A stretch of DNA of 64,000 bases, from positions 806,001-870,000 of the forward strand of contig NZ_CP051206.1 of the NCBI RefSeq assembly GCF_012516395.1, given 5' to 3'. A program made the position numbers and the translations under genes. Source of the stretch: Dolichospermum flos-aquae CCAP 1403/13F. GTDB lineage: Bacteria; Cyanobacteriota; Cyanobacteriia; Cyanobacteriales; Nostocaceae. The notes below the pieces were generated by a model. It did no database searches. It was not told the DNA's origin and saw only the letters and a list, made by a program, of their open reading frames with translations. Of the stretch, positions 1 through 7,992 are shown one piece after another (within the stretch, counting starts at the first letter, position 1; every line of letters begins with the position of its first letter).

Positions 1-49
1 AGGCGACGTAGAAGGCTAGGAGGGCGACTGTCGTGGTTCGTATGTCCAT
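1..49 (-). CDS. Possible first codons of a gene leaving the left edge
   Basis: On the minus strand an ATG at 49-47 opens a reading frame that stays open to the window edge (16 codons). The residues run from basic/polar to hydrophobic (TTVALLAFYVA), which could be the start of a signal peptide or membrane segment. Too little is visible to name a family, no strong ribosome site is seen, and the frame may be chance. Confidence 0.3.
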   Translation of the reverse strand, partial: MDIRTTTVALLAFYVA

Positions 50-284
50 AAAATAAACCATTCACACCTATTAACAGGTAAAAATTGTGATGAATGATTT
101 ACATTTTCCATTTTTTTGGCTGTAAAAATTCGGACGAGCTAGTGAACTCGACAGAATGCTTCACAAAACTTAACTTTTTTTCAGAAAATAGGTGGAAAAC
201 CCTGAACAATAATTACTGGGATTTTGCTTTTGAAACCCGTGAAGACAAAGTTTAGAAACTTGATTTATTAATCACTTTAGCGAA

Positions 285-419
285 ATGTCTCTTCTCAAAT
301 CCCAACTGATAGCTTTTAACCATATTCCCCAAGGACAACTCCGAGTCATAGATGTTGCTTGTGGTAGTGGACAAAAACTAAAGTTAATGAGAGAAACTTT
401 ATCTAAAGTGATGAGTTGA
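285..419 (+). pseudogene. Fragment of a class I SAM-dependent methyltransferase
   Basis: A 44-codon reading frame contains the SAM-binding motif I of class I methyltransferases (RVIDVACGSGQKL), preceded by AFNHIPQGQL, which in my recollection of cyanobacterial methyltransferases lies just before motif I. The frame stops shortly after motif I, whereas an intact enzyme needs another 100-200 residues, and no continuation was found downstream. I read it as the internal relic of a decayed gene rather than a functional small protein. The motif is seen directly; the family assignment is from motif similarity. Confidence 0.6.
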
Positions 420-925
420 CAAATTTAACCAAAAGTTTGCTTTTTCCTGAAATCCGGTGATTATTTCTACCTCTTAACGCCCAAATATTAAACCATGACT
501 GTGATCAGAAGCGATTGTGAAGGGCGAGGTTGGTACGTGTATTAGTGATTTAATCACCAATACACGCCAAGGTTTGAGTAATTATCGGATGTTTTGATGA
601 AATATTGAACAATTTTCGAGAGATGAAGTGCTGTAACTGTCTATGTTTTTAGCAGAGAAATTGCAATACTGATAGCTTGCGTGATGACGCAGTAGCCGTG
701 GGACTGATCAAAGATATAGTGCTTGTAACTATCTATATCTGGTGTCAGTGAAAGGGAAATTGACAAACGATAGAATCAAACAAATGTAGTGCTGTAACTG
801 TCTATATCGTTTCGATTCAAGAAGTGGTGTGCAGGATTTAAAAGATCCAATAATCCGGTAATATCATTTCTGGGTTGGCAGGTTTCACGCTTTGACGCTT
901 CCATAACAGAACTGAAATTGCCAAC
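420..925. other. Intergenic stretch without a recognisable gene
   Basis: About 500 bases with no convincing coding frame. It holds the three-copy degenerate repeat described separately (629-807) and otherwise AT-rich sequence. No tRNA cloverleaf, terminator with T-run, or CRISPR array was recognised. It lies downstream of patX (minus strand), so patX transcripts could read into it. Confidence 0.6.
629..807 (+). repeat. Three degenerate direct repeats (GTGCTGTAACTGTCTAT)
   Basis: Copies start at 629, 719 and 789. Copies 1 and 3 share GTGCTGTAACTGTCTAT exactly. Copy 2 has an inserted T and one substitution (GTGCTTGTAACTATCTAT). Centre-to-centre spacing is about 90 and 70 bases. Intervening sequences are unrelated to each other. 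Function unknown; possibilities include binding sites, a decayed repeat array or small-RNA related repeats. Confidence 0.5.
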
Positions 926-1162
926 TTATCCATCTAATCCTCTACGACCACTACCTCGATGAGGATTGGGTTTTTCGGGTTGGTTGGGGCTAGGTTTGGA
1001 GTTATCAGCCAGGTTGAAACTCTGGTTTAACACCAAAGGTGAAAGCTGGTAATCGGACTTAGCCATTGACAGAGCGGAAAAACGAGTCTGTACTGCTTCG
1101 CAGTTAAAAGCTAAGAAGCCACATACCAGACTCGATACTAAAAGTGAAATGGCAGCACGCAT
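926..1162 (-). CDS. patX: PatX-like heterocyst patterning peptide precursor (HRGSGR motif)
   Basis: A 78-residue secreted-type peptide. Residues 4-19 are hydrophobic with an early Arg, as in a signal peptide; the middle is polar; and the tail is Pro/Asn-rich and carries HRGSGR at residues 68-73, five residues before the end. Precursors with an N-terminal export signal and a C-terminal RGSGR pentapeptide are the PatX family of filamentous cyanobacteria. Processed PatX peptides are thought to move between cells and antagonise HetR, as PatS does, so that heterocysts stay spaced. A TCCGGA box (1220-1225) lies 58 bases upstream of the start. No hetR is present in this window. An alternative is a PatS/HetN-independent RGSGR peptide of unknown role, but length and layout fit PatX well. 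Confidence 0.82.
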   Translation of the reverse strand: MRAAISLLVSSLVCGFLAFNCEAVQTRFSALSMAKSDYQLSPLVLNQSFNLADNSKPSPNQPEKPNPHRGSGRRGLDG

Positions 1163-1219
1163 AGTAGATGTCTATTTTAGAACTCTCTACTTCACTAATA
1201 CTTAACTTTTATATGTCTG

Positions 1220-1225
1220 TCCGGA
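1220..1225 (-). promoter_or_regulatory. TCCGGA (DIF-type) box upstream of patX
   Basis: The palindrome TCCGGA sits 58 bases before the patX start. TCCGGA near -35 is the hallmark of the HetR-dependent DIF promoter class in heterocyst-forming cyanobacteria. No clear -10 element is evident at ideal spacing, so the promoter assignment rests on the box and on the gene it precedes. Confidence 0.5.
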
Positions 1226-1269
1226 AAATTCGGGAAAAAGTATTGTAGTTTACTGAATAAATGTTCATT

Positions 1270-3009
1270 TTATACTTCTTCAAGATGCTCAACAAGTAAC
1301 CAATTTCCAGAGAAATTTGGTCGCCCCCAAATCTTGAGTATTTTTTCTGGGGTCAAAGCTTGCAGTTGTTGGTCTATATCAGATTTCAACGTCACAAGTT
1401 GCCAATTTGTTGTAGTTAAATTGGTGTGATTTGTAATATTAAATTGGTAATTTTGCTCACCCAGTCGTTGGAATTTGCCTGTAAAGCAGTCGAGATTTAA
1501 TTTATTATCTTCATCGACTAAAATACAAGGACAGTTACCATCGGCAGGATAAGCTTCTGGGTGATCTAAATAATAAGTTTGCCAGTACAACCAATCGGGA
1601 TGATTAGTTAATAAGTTAAACAAGGGAACAATTGGGCTAGGTGCATCGTCGTCTGTCAATAATGCAGCCTGCAAACTCTTCACTGGTAAATCCCTGGGTT
1701 GACATTCTAGCACAATACAAAGAGAAGCTGCCATACCTGCCGCTTGTCCAATTCCCATGACTACTGGTTGAAGTCTAGTAGCGCCGTTAGCGATGTGGGA
1801 AACGGAAATGTTTTTTTCACAAACTAGCAAACCATCTGTAGTAGCAGGGACCAGGGCGCGATAGGGGATAGTGAAGGGTGTTCCTGTCCATCTTCCACCC
1901 CAGCGGATAGATTTAGGTTGCAGTGAGAACTCTACACCAGGATAATGGTGATCGTTGGCATAGTTACCAACAGCGATAGCATCAGAAAATGGTAATGCGG
2001 TATTACTGTTGGCTAAAGGCAAAATATCCCGTTCACAAACAGTTGTCAAGCCTACTAGGCGGCGACTTTCCCGATAATAGGGATGGAGGGCAAAGGCGGA
2101 GTTAGGATGGGGAAACAGGTTTTCTGCTAATCCGTAACGCCTACCAAACTGGGTTTGAATGAAATGGGCAAAATTCTGACTGTGCCAATAACATTCTTGC
2201 ACAAATTCGCGCTTTTTCACTGAGTCTAGCAACCGATTGGCATTTTGGCAGTAATCGTTGCCCGCAATAGGCCAGTTAATCATAAATCGATCTGCTGGTA
2301 AGCGTCCATAGTTCAAAAATTTTTCTGGACTATAGTTATCCCAAGCTCCTGTAAACTGAGATGGATCATAGTTAGGGGCTGGAAGAATTGCTGGGGCGGT
2401 ATTTTCGCCAAAGTCTTCCATGACTACTACCCAAGTCGGTGCTTGGACTGGATAGGTTTGGGTCAGGGAGTTAAAATTTGCTGGTGCGCTGGGTTCTCCC
2501 CATTCTGACTGCAATTCCCAACCCCAGCGGTGAGGTACTTCTCCTAATGCTAATAAGTCTCCTAATTCTGTACCATCAAGAATAATTTTGGCGTTGACGG
2601 TGAAATCTGCAAAGCGGACACCTGTGATACAGTCTTGGGTTCGCAACACTGCTAATGGCACTTGTCCCGAAATCCACTGAAGATTCGGTAATTCTCGCAC
2701 CCAGTCGGCAAATATTTCTGCACCTATCCGCGGATCATAACTGAAAAAGCTGACCCAACTATGATCTAATCCTCCTGGTTGTCTGCGTTGCAATTCCTGT
2801 AAAAAAGCTCCCCATAAACCAGTTTGAAGGGACTGTAATTCGTTTCCGTCTGGTGCAGATACACCGGCAGAGGTTAGCATTCCTCCTAACCAGGGAAATT
2901 CACTCACAAGGATTGTTTTTACACCCCGTCGTGCTGCTTGGATAGCGGCCGCTGTTCCACCAGTGCCTCCACCGACTACTAGGACATCTGTTGTATAGGT
3001 TTGATTCAT
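1270..3009 (-). CDS. FAD-dependent oxidoreductase
   Basis: A 579-residue soluble flavoprotein. The N-terminus has the dinucleotide-binding Rossmann motif GGGTGG at residues 13-18 followed by a helix rich in small residues (TAAAIQAARRG). A second FAD-family signature is DGTELGDL near residue 145, and a YRESRR segment lies mid-protein. This layout matches the FAD-dependent oxidoreductase family of Pfam FAD_oxidored (related to succinate dehydrogenase/fumarate reductase flavoproteins). The substrate cannot be told from sequence. It is monocistronic, reads away from the kinase gene at 3131, and shares with it a 121-base divergent intergenic region. Confidence 0.85.
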   Translation of the reverse strand: MNQTYTTDVLVVGGGTGGTAAAIQAARRGVKTILVSEFPWLGGMLTSAGVSAPDGNELQSLQTGLWGAFLQELQRRQPGGLDHSWVSFFSYDPRIGAEIFADWVRELPNLQWISGQVPLAVLRTQDCITGVRFADFTVNAKIILDGTELGDLLALGEVPHRWGWELQSEWGEPSAPANFNSLTQTYPVQAPTWVVVMEDFGENTAPAILPAPNYDPSQFTGAWDNYSPEKFLNYGRLPADRFMINWPIAGNDYCQNANRLLDSVKKREFVQECYWHSQNFAHFIQTQFGRRYGLAENLFPHPNSAFALHPYYRESRRLVGLTTVCERDILPLANSNTALPFSDAIAVGNYANDHHYPGVEFSLQPKSIRWGGRWTGTPFTIPYRALVPATTDGLLVCEKNISVSHIANGATRLQPVVMGIGQAAGMAASLCIVLECQPRDLPVKSLQAALLTDDDAPSPIVPLFNLLTNHPDWLYWQTYYLDHPEAYPADGNCPCILVDEDNKLNLDCFTGKFQRLGEQNYQFNITNHTNLTTTNWQLVTLKSDIDQQLQALTPEKILKIWGRPNFSGNWLLVEHLEEV

Positions 3010-3130
3010 AATATTAAGTCAATTGGTTATTGGGTATTAGGAGACGTTTATCACAGATCATCCGGTTGTGATTCAGTATTAATTCTTGCTTTGCTGGTGT
3101 ATATTATTCAATATTGAATTTAGATAATTT

Positions 3131-4465
3131 ATGAATAATATCTTGCGAATAGGGACTTTGCTGAGAGAACGTTACAAAATTATCGATCTTTTATCTCATC
3201 ATACTGGTTTTGGCATTACCTATAAAGTTAAAGACTCTAATCATCCAAATCAACCAATTCGGATTTTAAAACAACTCAAAAAACCTACCGCATCTAAATT
3301 AGATATTGAAAATTTACCTATTTTACAACAGCAAGAAATATTAAATCAATATTGGCAAGAATATTTAAGGCTGTTCAGAATAGAAACGCAAGCATTAGGT
3401 AAACTTGGTGAGAAACATGAACAAATTCCCACAATTTATGAACGATTTTCAGAAAGTGGGGAAGAATTTTATGTCCAGGAATATATTGAAGGACATTCTT
3501 TAAGTCAAGAATTCAGACAAAATCAAAGATTATCAGAAGAAAAGACGATATCTTTATTAATTGAGATTCTAGAAGTCTTTGAGTACATTCAAAATAATCC
3601 TGGTTATGCAATTATTCATCGAGACATCAAACCGGATAATATTATTCGCAGAAGTAGCGATAATAAATTAGTTATCATTGATTTCGGTTTAGCGAAAGAA
3701 GTAACTGTTCCGGGAATAAAAGTAGGTTCAGTTCTGGGAGGAACAAAAGGATATATTGCACCAGAAATATTATTGGGAATAGTATCTTTTTCCAGTGATA
3801 TTTATTCTATTGGTATGATTGGAGTTTTTGCTATTACTGGAGAAGATCCCAGTTATACACCTTTATTAGCTGAAAATTGGCGAACAAAAGCAAATGTACG
3901 TCCTGAATTTGCTGATATTTTAAATAAAATGATTTGTGAGGATTATACAAAACGCTTTCAAACCGCCAAAGAAGCCTTACAAGCATTAACAGTAAGTCAA
4001 CCAATTCCAGTACCTCCAGCAACTCCAGCGCCTCCAATTCCCTGGAAATTAATTCTTGGCACTATTTCAGGAATCATCCTCATTATCGGTGTAGTTATGG
4101 CTGTCATATCCATATTACCCAAATCTAATGATCAACTAATAGCTGATGGTAAAGCCAAATCAGGACAACTAACATCATCAGATCAAAAGGATTTAATCAG
4201 TAATAAAACTTATGATGTTTATACATTTAAAAGTGATAAAAAACAATATTTAACAGTGCAAATAATCAGCAATGATTTTCAACCACAACTCACCATTCTC
4301 AAACCAGATGATAAATATTTTAATCCTGTATCTAATGTAGGAACAAAGGATAATGATTTCACCGCTTCTATTATGGTAGAACCGGGTACTTATCAATTTA
4401 AAATTACATCAACAAAAGCAGCAAGTGGTAATTATGTAATTAAAGCTTGGGTGACAGATAGGTAA
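3131..4465 (+). CDS. Membrane-anchored Ser/Thr protein kinase
   Basis: A 444-residue Hanks-type kinase. The catalytic domain covers about residues 15-285: a glycine loop of the cyanobacterial form (HHTGFGITYKV), a candidate ATP-anchoring Lys in ILKQLKK (47 or 50), catalytic loop HRDIKPDN at 163-170, DFG at 184-186 and a PE of the APE motif at 211-212. A Pro-rich linker (291-304) leads to one membrane segment (305-329). The remaining ~115 residues resemble a pre-peptidase C-terminal (PPC) beta-sandwich and should be extracytoplasmic. All catalytic residues are present. The next gene encodes a COP23 lipoprotein; kinase and COP23 genes are often neighbours in cyanobacteria, so the two may work in one envelope signalling pathway. 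The ligand is unknown. Confidence 0.92.
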   Translation: MNNILRIGTLLRERYKIIDLLSHHTGFGITYKVKDSNHPNQPIRILKQLKKPTASKLDIENLPILQQQEILNQYWQEYLRLFRIETQALGKLGEKHEQIPTIYERFSESGEEFYVQEYIEGHSLSQEFRQNQRLSEEKTISLLIEILEVFEYIQNNPGYAIIHRDIKPDNIIRRSSDNKLVIIDFGLAKEVTVPGIKVGSVLGGTKGYIAPEILLGIVSFSSDIYSIGMIGVFAITGEDPSYTPLLAENWRTKANVRPEFADILNKMICEDYTKRFQTAKEALQALTVSQPIPVPPATPAPPIPWKLILGTISGIILIIGVVMAVISILPKSNDQLIADGKAKSGQLTSSDQKDLISNKTYDVYTFKSDKKQYLTVQIISNDFQPQLTILKPDDKYFNPVSNVGTKDNDFTASIMVEPGTYQFKITSTKAASGNYVIKAWVTDR

Positions 4466-4566
4466 TTAGTGATAAAATCCCCATATTCATCCTGTACATC
4501 CTTAAATCCTGGACATCCTGATTCAGACAATAAAGATAATAATCCAGCACAAAGACAATCCCAATT

Positions 4567-5094
4567 ATGAAAAGTTATCAGTGGCTATTATTCCCGACTC
4601 TGCTCATTTTAAACCTCACATTAACAGCGTGTGAAAAATCTGAAGAGGTTGTTTTCTCCTGTGAAACAGACGGTAATGGAGAACCTGTTACCAAAGTTAA
4701 ATACCAAGACAAAACGCGAGATTTAATAGAGTGGAAACGCACGAATTTTGTAAAAGCAGGTTTTCCTTCTCAACGAAGATGTGAGGAAGTAACACCAAAA
4801 TTACAAACTGCTTATGATAATGGAAGTTTGAAAGATTTAACTTGGGGTTATTCAGAAGCTGAAAATAATCCTAATAAAAGATTTAAATCTTTATGTACGA
4901 CAACTGGAAAAGATTGTCATACTTTGATTTTAACATTATTAGAATCAGATGATGCTGATGTGGAATTAAAAGCTTTTACTGCGGTGTTAAATGGTGATGC
5001 TTCCCAAGCATATCAAAATTCTTCCTGTGCGGTGAAAAATGGCAATAATTTAACTTGTACTGTTGATATATTCAAGGTATTTAAGGAGAAATAA
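4567..5094 (+). CDS. COP23-domain lipoprotein
   Basis: A 175-residue protein with a lipoprotein signal peptide: hydrophobic residues 6-20 ending in the lipobox LTAC (Cys22). The mature part has the features of the COP23 family (named for a circadian oscillating 23-kDa membrane protein of cyanobacteria), including VFSCETDGNG near the start, an RRCEEV segment and several spaced Cys residues that could form disulfides. The function of the family is not known. It follows the Ser/Thr kinase by 101 bases and precedes the DUF2887 gene by 8 bases, so the last two may be cotranscribed. Confidence 0.85.
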   Translation: MKSYQWLLFPTLLILNLTLTACEKSEEVVFSCETDGNGEPVTKVKYQDKTRDLIEWKRTNFVKAGFPSQRRCEEVTPKLQTAYDNGSLKDLTWGYSEAENNPNKRFKSLCTTTGKDCHTLILTLLESDDADVELKAFTAVLNGDASQAYQNSSCAVKNGNNLTCTVDIFKVFKEK

Positions 5095-5102
5095 AATCTA
5101 CC

Positions 5103-5963
5103 ATGCGTCGAGATACCCTTTTTTATCAGCTATTTAAACAATTTCCCGGTTTAATCTTTGAACTGGTAGATCAAAAACCACCAGAAGCAGGAGAATATCA
5201 ATTTGATTCTATAGAAGTCAAAGAGACAGCATTTAGAATTGATGGCGTATTTCTACCACCTGATCATGCTAATCCCAAAATAGCATTTTTCGCTGAAGTA
5301 CAATTTCAAGAAGATAAAGATTTGTATCATCGGTTCTTCACTGAAATCATGACTTTTCTCTATCGTCATAAAGTTAGGTATGACAACTGGTTTGGAGTCA
5401 TCATTTTTCCATCACGCAGTTTAGAACCGTCTAATTACCTCATTCATGATGTATTGGTAGATAGTTACAAAGTCAAGAGAATATATCTTGATGAATTAGG
5501 AGATTTAGAGGAACAATCTCTAGGAATAGGGTTAATGTTATTAACCAATACTCCTGAAAATAAAGCCAAAGAAGCCGCTAAAACTTTACTAAAAAAAGCC
5601 CAAAATACGGAGGTAGACAATCTAGAAAAACAAGCGATAATAGATTTAGTTACGAAAATCATGACTTACAAATTCGACAAATTAACTAGAGAGGAAGTAG
5701 AAGCCATGTTATTAGGACCAATTACAGAAGAACCCAGAGCAATTAGAGAATGGAAAGAACTAGGAGCAAAACAGGGAGCAAAACAAGAAGCGGTATCACT
5801 GGTTATGCGACTTTTAAACCGTCGATTTGGTAACGTTTCTGATGTTTTATTGCCAAAAATTGAACAGTTTTCTATAGAAAAGATAGAAACATTAGCTGAA
5901 GATTTGTTAGATTTTTCTGTGTTGACAGATTTAGAGAATTGGTTGCAACAAAATCAACCATAA
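5103..5963 (+). CDS. DUF2887/DUF4351 protein (Rpn-type putative nuclease)
   Basis: A 286-residue member of the cyanobacterial Rpn/PD-(D/E)XK-like group. The N-terminal DUF2887 region (about 1-200) begins MRRDTLFYQLF and contains the acidic pair and polar residue of a PD-(D/E)XK core (RIDGVFLPP and FAEVQFQ). The C-terminal ~60 residues are a DUF4351 helix bundle (LLNRRFGNVSDVLLPKIEQF). Related proteins are annotated as recombination-promoting nucleases or putative transposases, and they multiply in cyanobacterial genomes. This copy is full length, unlike the three DUF4351 remnants at 20-23.5 kb. Activity is inferred from family only. Confidence 0.82.
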   Translation: MRRDTLFYQLFKQFPGLIFELVDQKPPEAGEYQFDSIEVKETAFRIDGVFLPPDHANPKIAFFAEVQFQEDKDLYHRFFTEIMTFLYRHKVRYDNWFGVIIFPSRSLEPSNYLIHDVLVDSYKVKRIYLDELGDLEEQSLGIGLMLLTNTPENKAKEAAKTLLKKAQNTEVDNLEKQAIIDLVTKIMTYKFDKLTREEVEAMLLGPITEEPRAIREWKELGAKQGAKQEAVSLVMRLLNRRFGNVSDVLLPKIEQFSIEKIETLAEDLLDFSVLTDLENWLQQNQP

Positions 5964-5983
5964 ATATAACTCGTGAAGTGGAA

Positions 5984-6016
5984 AGATACCCGATTTCTTC
6001 AAGAAGTCGGGGATCT
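5984..6016. repeat. 33-bp dispersed hairpin repeat, copy 1
   Basis: An imperfect palindrome built around CGATTTCTTCAAGAAGTCG with flanking GATACC/GGGGATC arms. It is one of five copies in the window. It lies between the DUF2887 gene and the split protease gene and could act as an RNA hairpin, but there is no T-run after it. Confidence 0.75.
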
Positions 6017-6058
6017 GGGAGGTCTAGTGCAAATTATCAAATACCAGGAGTACCATCT

Positions 6059-6385
6059 ATGAAATTACACAAATTATCCCATCTATTATTATTCTTTATC
6101 CTTCTATTTCCCGCTTCTCCCATTATTATCACAGGTTGTAGTTCTTCCCTATTCGCACGCAAACCAGGGACTTTATCAGAATCGGAATTGAAGAATGTCT
6201 TAAAAGAAATTACAGTTAAAGTCATTGTTGATGATAAAGAAGCAGCTTCAGGAACTATTATCAAAAAACAAAACGGTTTTTATACTGTTCTCACTAATTA
6301 TCATGTGATAGAAAATGCTAAATCTGTGAAAATTGTCACTCCAGATAATCAAGTTTATCCCGTTGAATTTTCTAAGGTAGATAGA
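6059..6385 (+). pseudogene. 5' part of a trypsin-like lipoprotein protease, interrupted by an IS
   Basis: About 109 codons of the front of a secreted serine protease. I chose the ATG at 6059 because AGGAG precedes it and a lipoprotein signal peptide follows (hydrophobic stretch ending ITGCSSS). An upstream in-frame start at 5939 would overlap the previous gene and run through a repeat. The protease core begins with the catalytic His in LTNYHVIENA. The frame then enters the left inverted repeat of the insertion sequence at 6386 and ends at 6403. The continuation is at 7993-9454. The catalytic Asp region is in neither half. Confidence 0.82.
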
Positions 6386-7992
6386 CAGGGGAAACGCATC
6401 TAAATTATCTTGACAGAATACTATATTAGTGCATCAATATGGGAAAATATCTAACTTCATTCAAAATCTGATAAATTCCTTTATTAAAATTATAAAAATT
6501 TCATAAATTTAGAGTAATTATTTATTTTTAATGATGGATTTATTTTGTTCAGTTCTATATATTAATATCTATATTTTTTGGCATCAAAAATATAGATTCT
6601 ATTGTAGAATCAACAGAAAAATAAATTGGTTATATTTATATTTGTCTATATTTTCTGATTTTTATCAGATACATTCTAAAATCTTCTCTAAATATTCATC
6701 ATCCCATCCTGCACAAAACTGCTTACTTTTAGTTCCTAGTTTTTGGCTTTTTTCTTTTCCTAAAAGATTAACTGCTATATGACGAATAACTGCAAAGTTT
6801 TGTGGTGCATTATCCTTTCTTATCCGACAATCATCTTCTCTAAAAGCTACATCTAAAACCCAGTGTAATGAATTCTCTATACCCCAATGAGTGCGGACTG
6901 ATTCTCCTAGTAATTTCGCATTATTTGTCAAACTACTTATATAATAGCCTGTCTCAACCTTCGTTTTTCCATTAACTTTTCGTATATATTCTACCATTCC
7001 TACACTTTGAAGATTTACCCATTTCTTATCAGTATCTATTCTTTCTTCTATGTCTGATAACATGAGATAATGACGAATCTCTTCTCTTCCATGTTTGTCT
7101 TCTTCTGTATGAAATTCACTATATTTGAATCCCTCAAACCCTTTAGATATAGCTTCTTTGAAGATTTCTTCTACATTCTTATATAAATTACCTTGATTCT
7201 TTTTGAGTGCGATAATATATTCGCCTGATTTTTCTGCAATTGATTTTACTATCTCTTTTTGACACCCCATCGCATCAATCGTTACTAAACATCCGGCTAT
7301 ATCTAATACTTTAATTAATTCCGGTATGGCTGTTATTTCATTTGACTTTTCTTCTACTTTACATTGTCCTAATACTAATTTATTACTAGTTGCCCATGCA
7401 CTTACCATGTGAATCGCACCTTTATCCTTTCCTTTATCATATGAATGCCTTAATGTTTTCCCATCTATTGCTATGACTTCTCCTTCTGTAATTTTATTGA
7501 TAGATTTTATCCAACTCAAAAAACAATTCTGAAATTGTTGCGGATCTATTCTCGCAAATACTCTGGCGAATGTATCATGAGATGGAATCCCGTTTGGAAG
7601 TTCTAAAAATTGTTTTAGCCATTTTTCTTTCTTTTTTCCATAAGCCTCCATCAATACCCAACTATCTACTCCACAGATCACTGCACAAATCGCAATGGTT
7701 ACTATATCTATTAATTTATGCCTTTTTGTTCTCTCAACTCTTTTATCTTCTAAATCTTTAAAGTGATCTACTATTGTGATTTTTGGTGGTAGCTTCATTT
7801 TGTGAATTTTGTCTCTTTAGTTTTATTGAGAATACCACTTCAACTCATTTTATTGATTCTTATAGAAACGAATTTACCATCAAATTTTCTTCATACTCAT
7901 TTATTGGCTTGATATTAACATGGTAATACTGCCCTTTTTATCTATTCATAGAAGTTACATTTTGTCAAAAAAAATTAGATGCGTTTCCCCTG
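6386..7992. mobile_element. ISAs1-family insertion sequence, complete
   Basis: A 1607-bp element bounded by perfect 18-bp terminal inverted repeats starting CAGGGGAAACGCATCTAA (left end 6386, right end 7992); similarity continues imperfectly to about 33 bp. CAGGG ends are typical of the ISAs1 family. It carries one intact transposase on the minus strand and about 260 bases of AT-rich noncoding DNA on the left. The 10 bases flanking each end (GGTAGATAGA and GAAAGGAGAA) do not match, so there is no target duplication, which suggests that host DNA beside the element was deleted or that two copies recombined. Confidence 0.88.
6665..7798 (-). CDS. ISAs1-family transposase
   Basis: A 377-residue DDE transposase of the ISAs1 (H-repeat) family, apparently intact. 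The N-terminal region (HFKDLEDKRVERTKRHKL) is the family's DNA-binding start. The catalytic acids are visible: Asp in AIDGKTLR, Asp in LVTIDAMGCQ, and Glu in THWGIENSLHWVLDV. It reads opposite to the gene it interrupts and lies inside the 18-bp terminal repeats. Because it is full length it could also mobilise related miniature elements, such as the one at 33137-33262. Confidence 0.93.
   Translation of the reverse strand: MKLPPKITIVDHFKDLEDKRVERTKRHKLIDIVTIAICAVICGVDSWVLMEAYGKKKEKWLKQFLELPNGIPSHDTFARVFARIDPQQFQNCFLSWIKSINKITEGEVIAIDGKTLRHSYDKGKDKGAIHMVSAWATSNKLVLGQCKVEEKSNEITAIPELIKVLDIAGCLVTIDAMGCQKEIVKSIAEKSGEYIIALKKNQGNLYKNVEEIFKEAISKGFEGFKYSEFHTEEDKHGREEIRHYLMLSDIEERIDTDKKWVNLQSVGMVEYIRKVNGKTKVETGYYISSLTNNAKLLGESVRTHWGIENSLHWVLDVAFREDDCRIRKDNAPQNFAVIRHIAVNLLGKEKSQKLGTKSKQFCAGWDDEYLEKILECI

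Noticed and set aside
629..807. CRISPR array
   Set aside because: Only three short, imperfect repeats with unequal spacing of 70-90 bases, no palindromic repeat, and no cas gene nearby.
5939..6058. RGSGR in the upstream extension of the split protease frame, like PatX
   Set aside because: The residues come from translating the 33-bp hairpin repeat in a frame before the true ATG at 6059, inside the end of the previous gene. There is no signal peptide and no C-terminal position.
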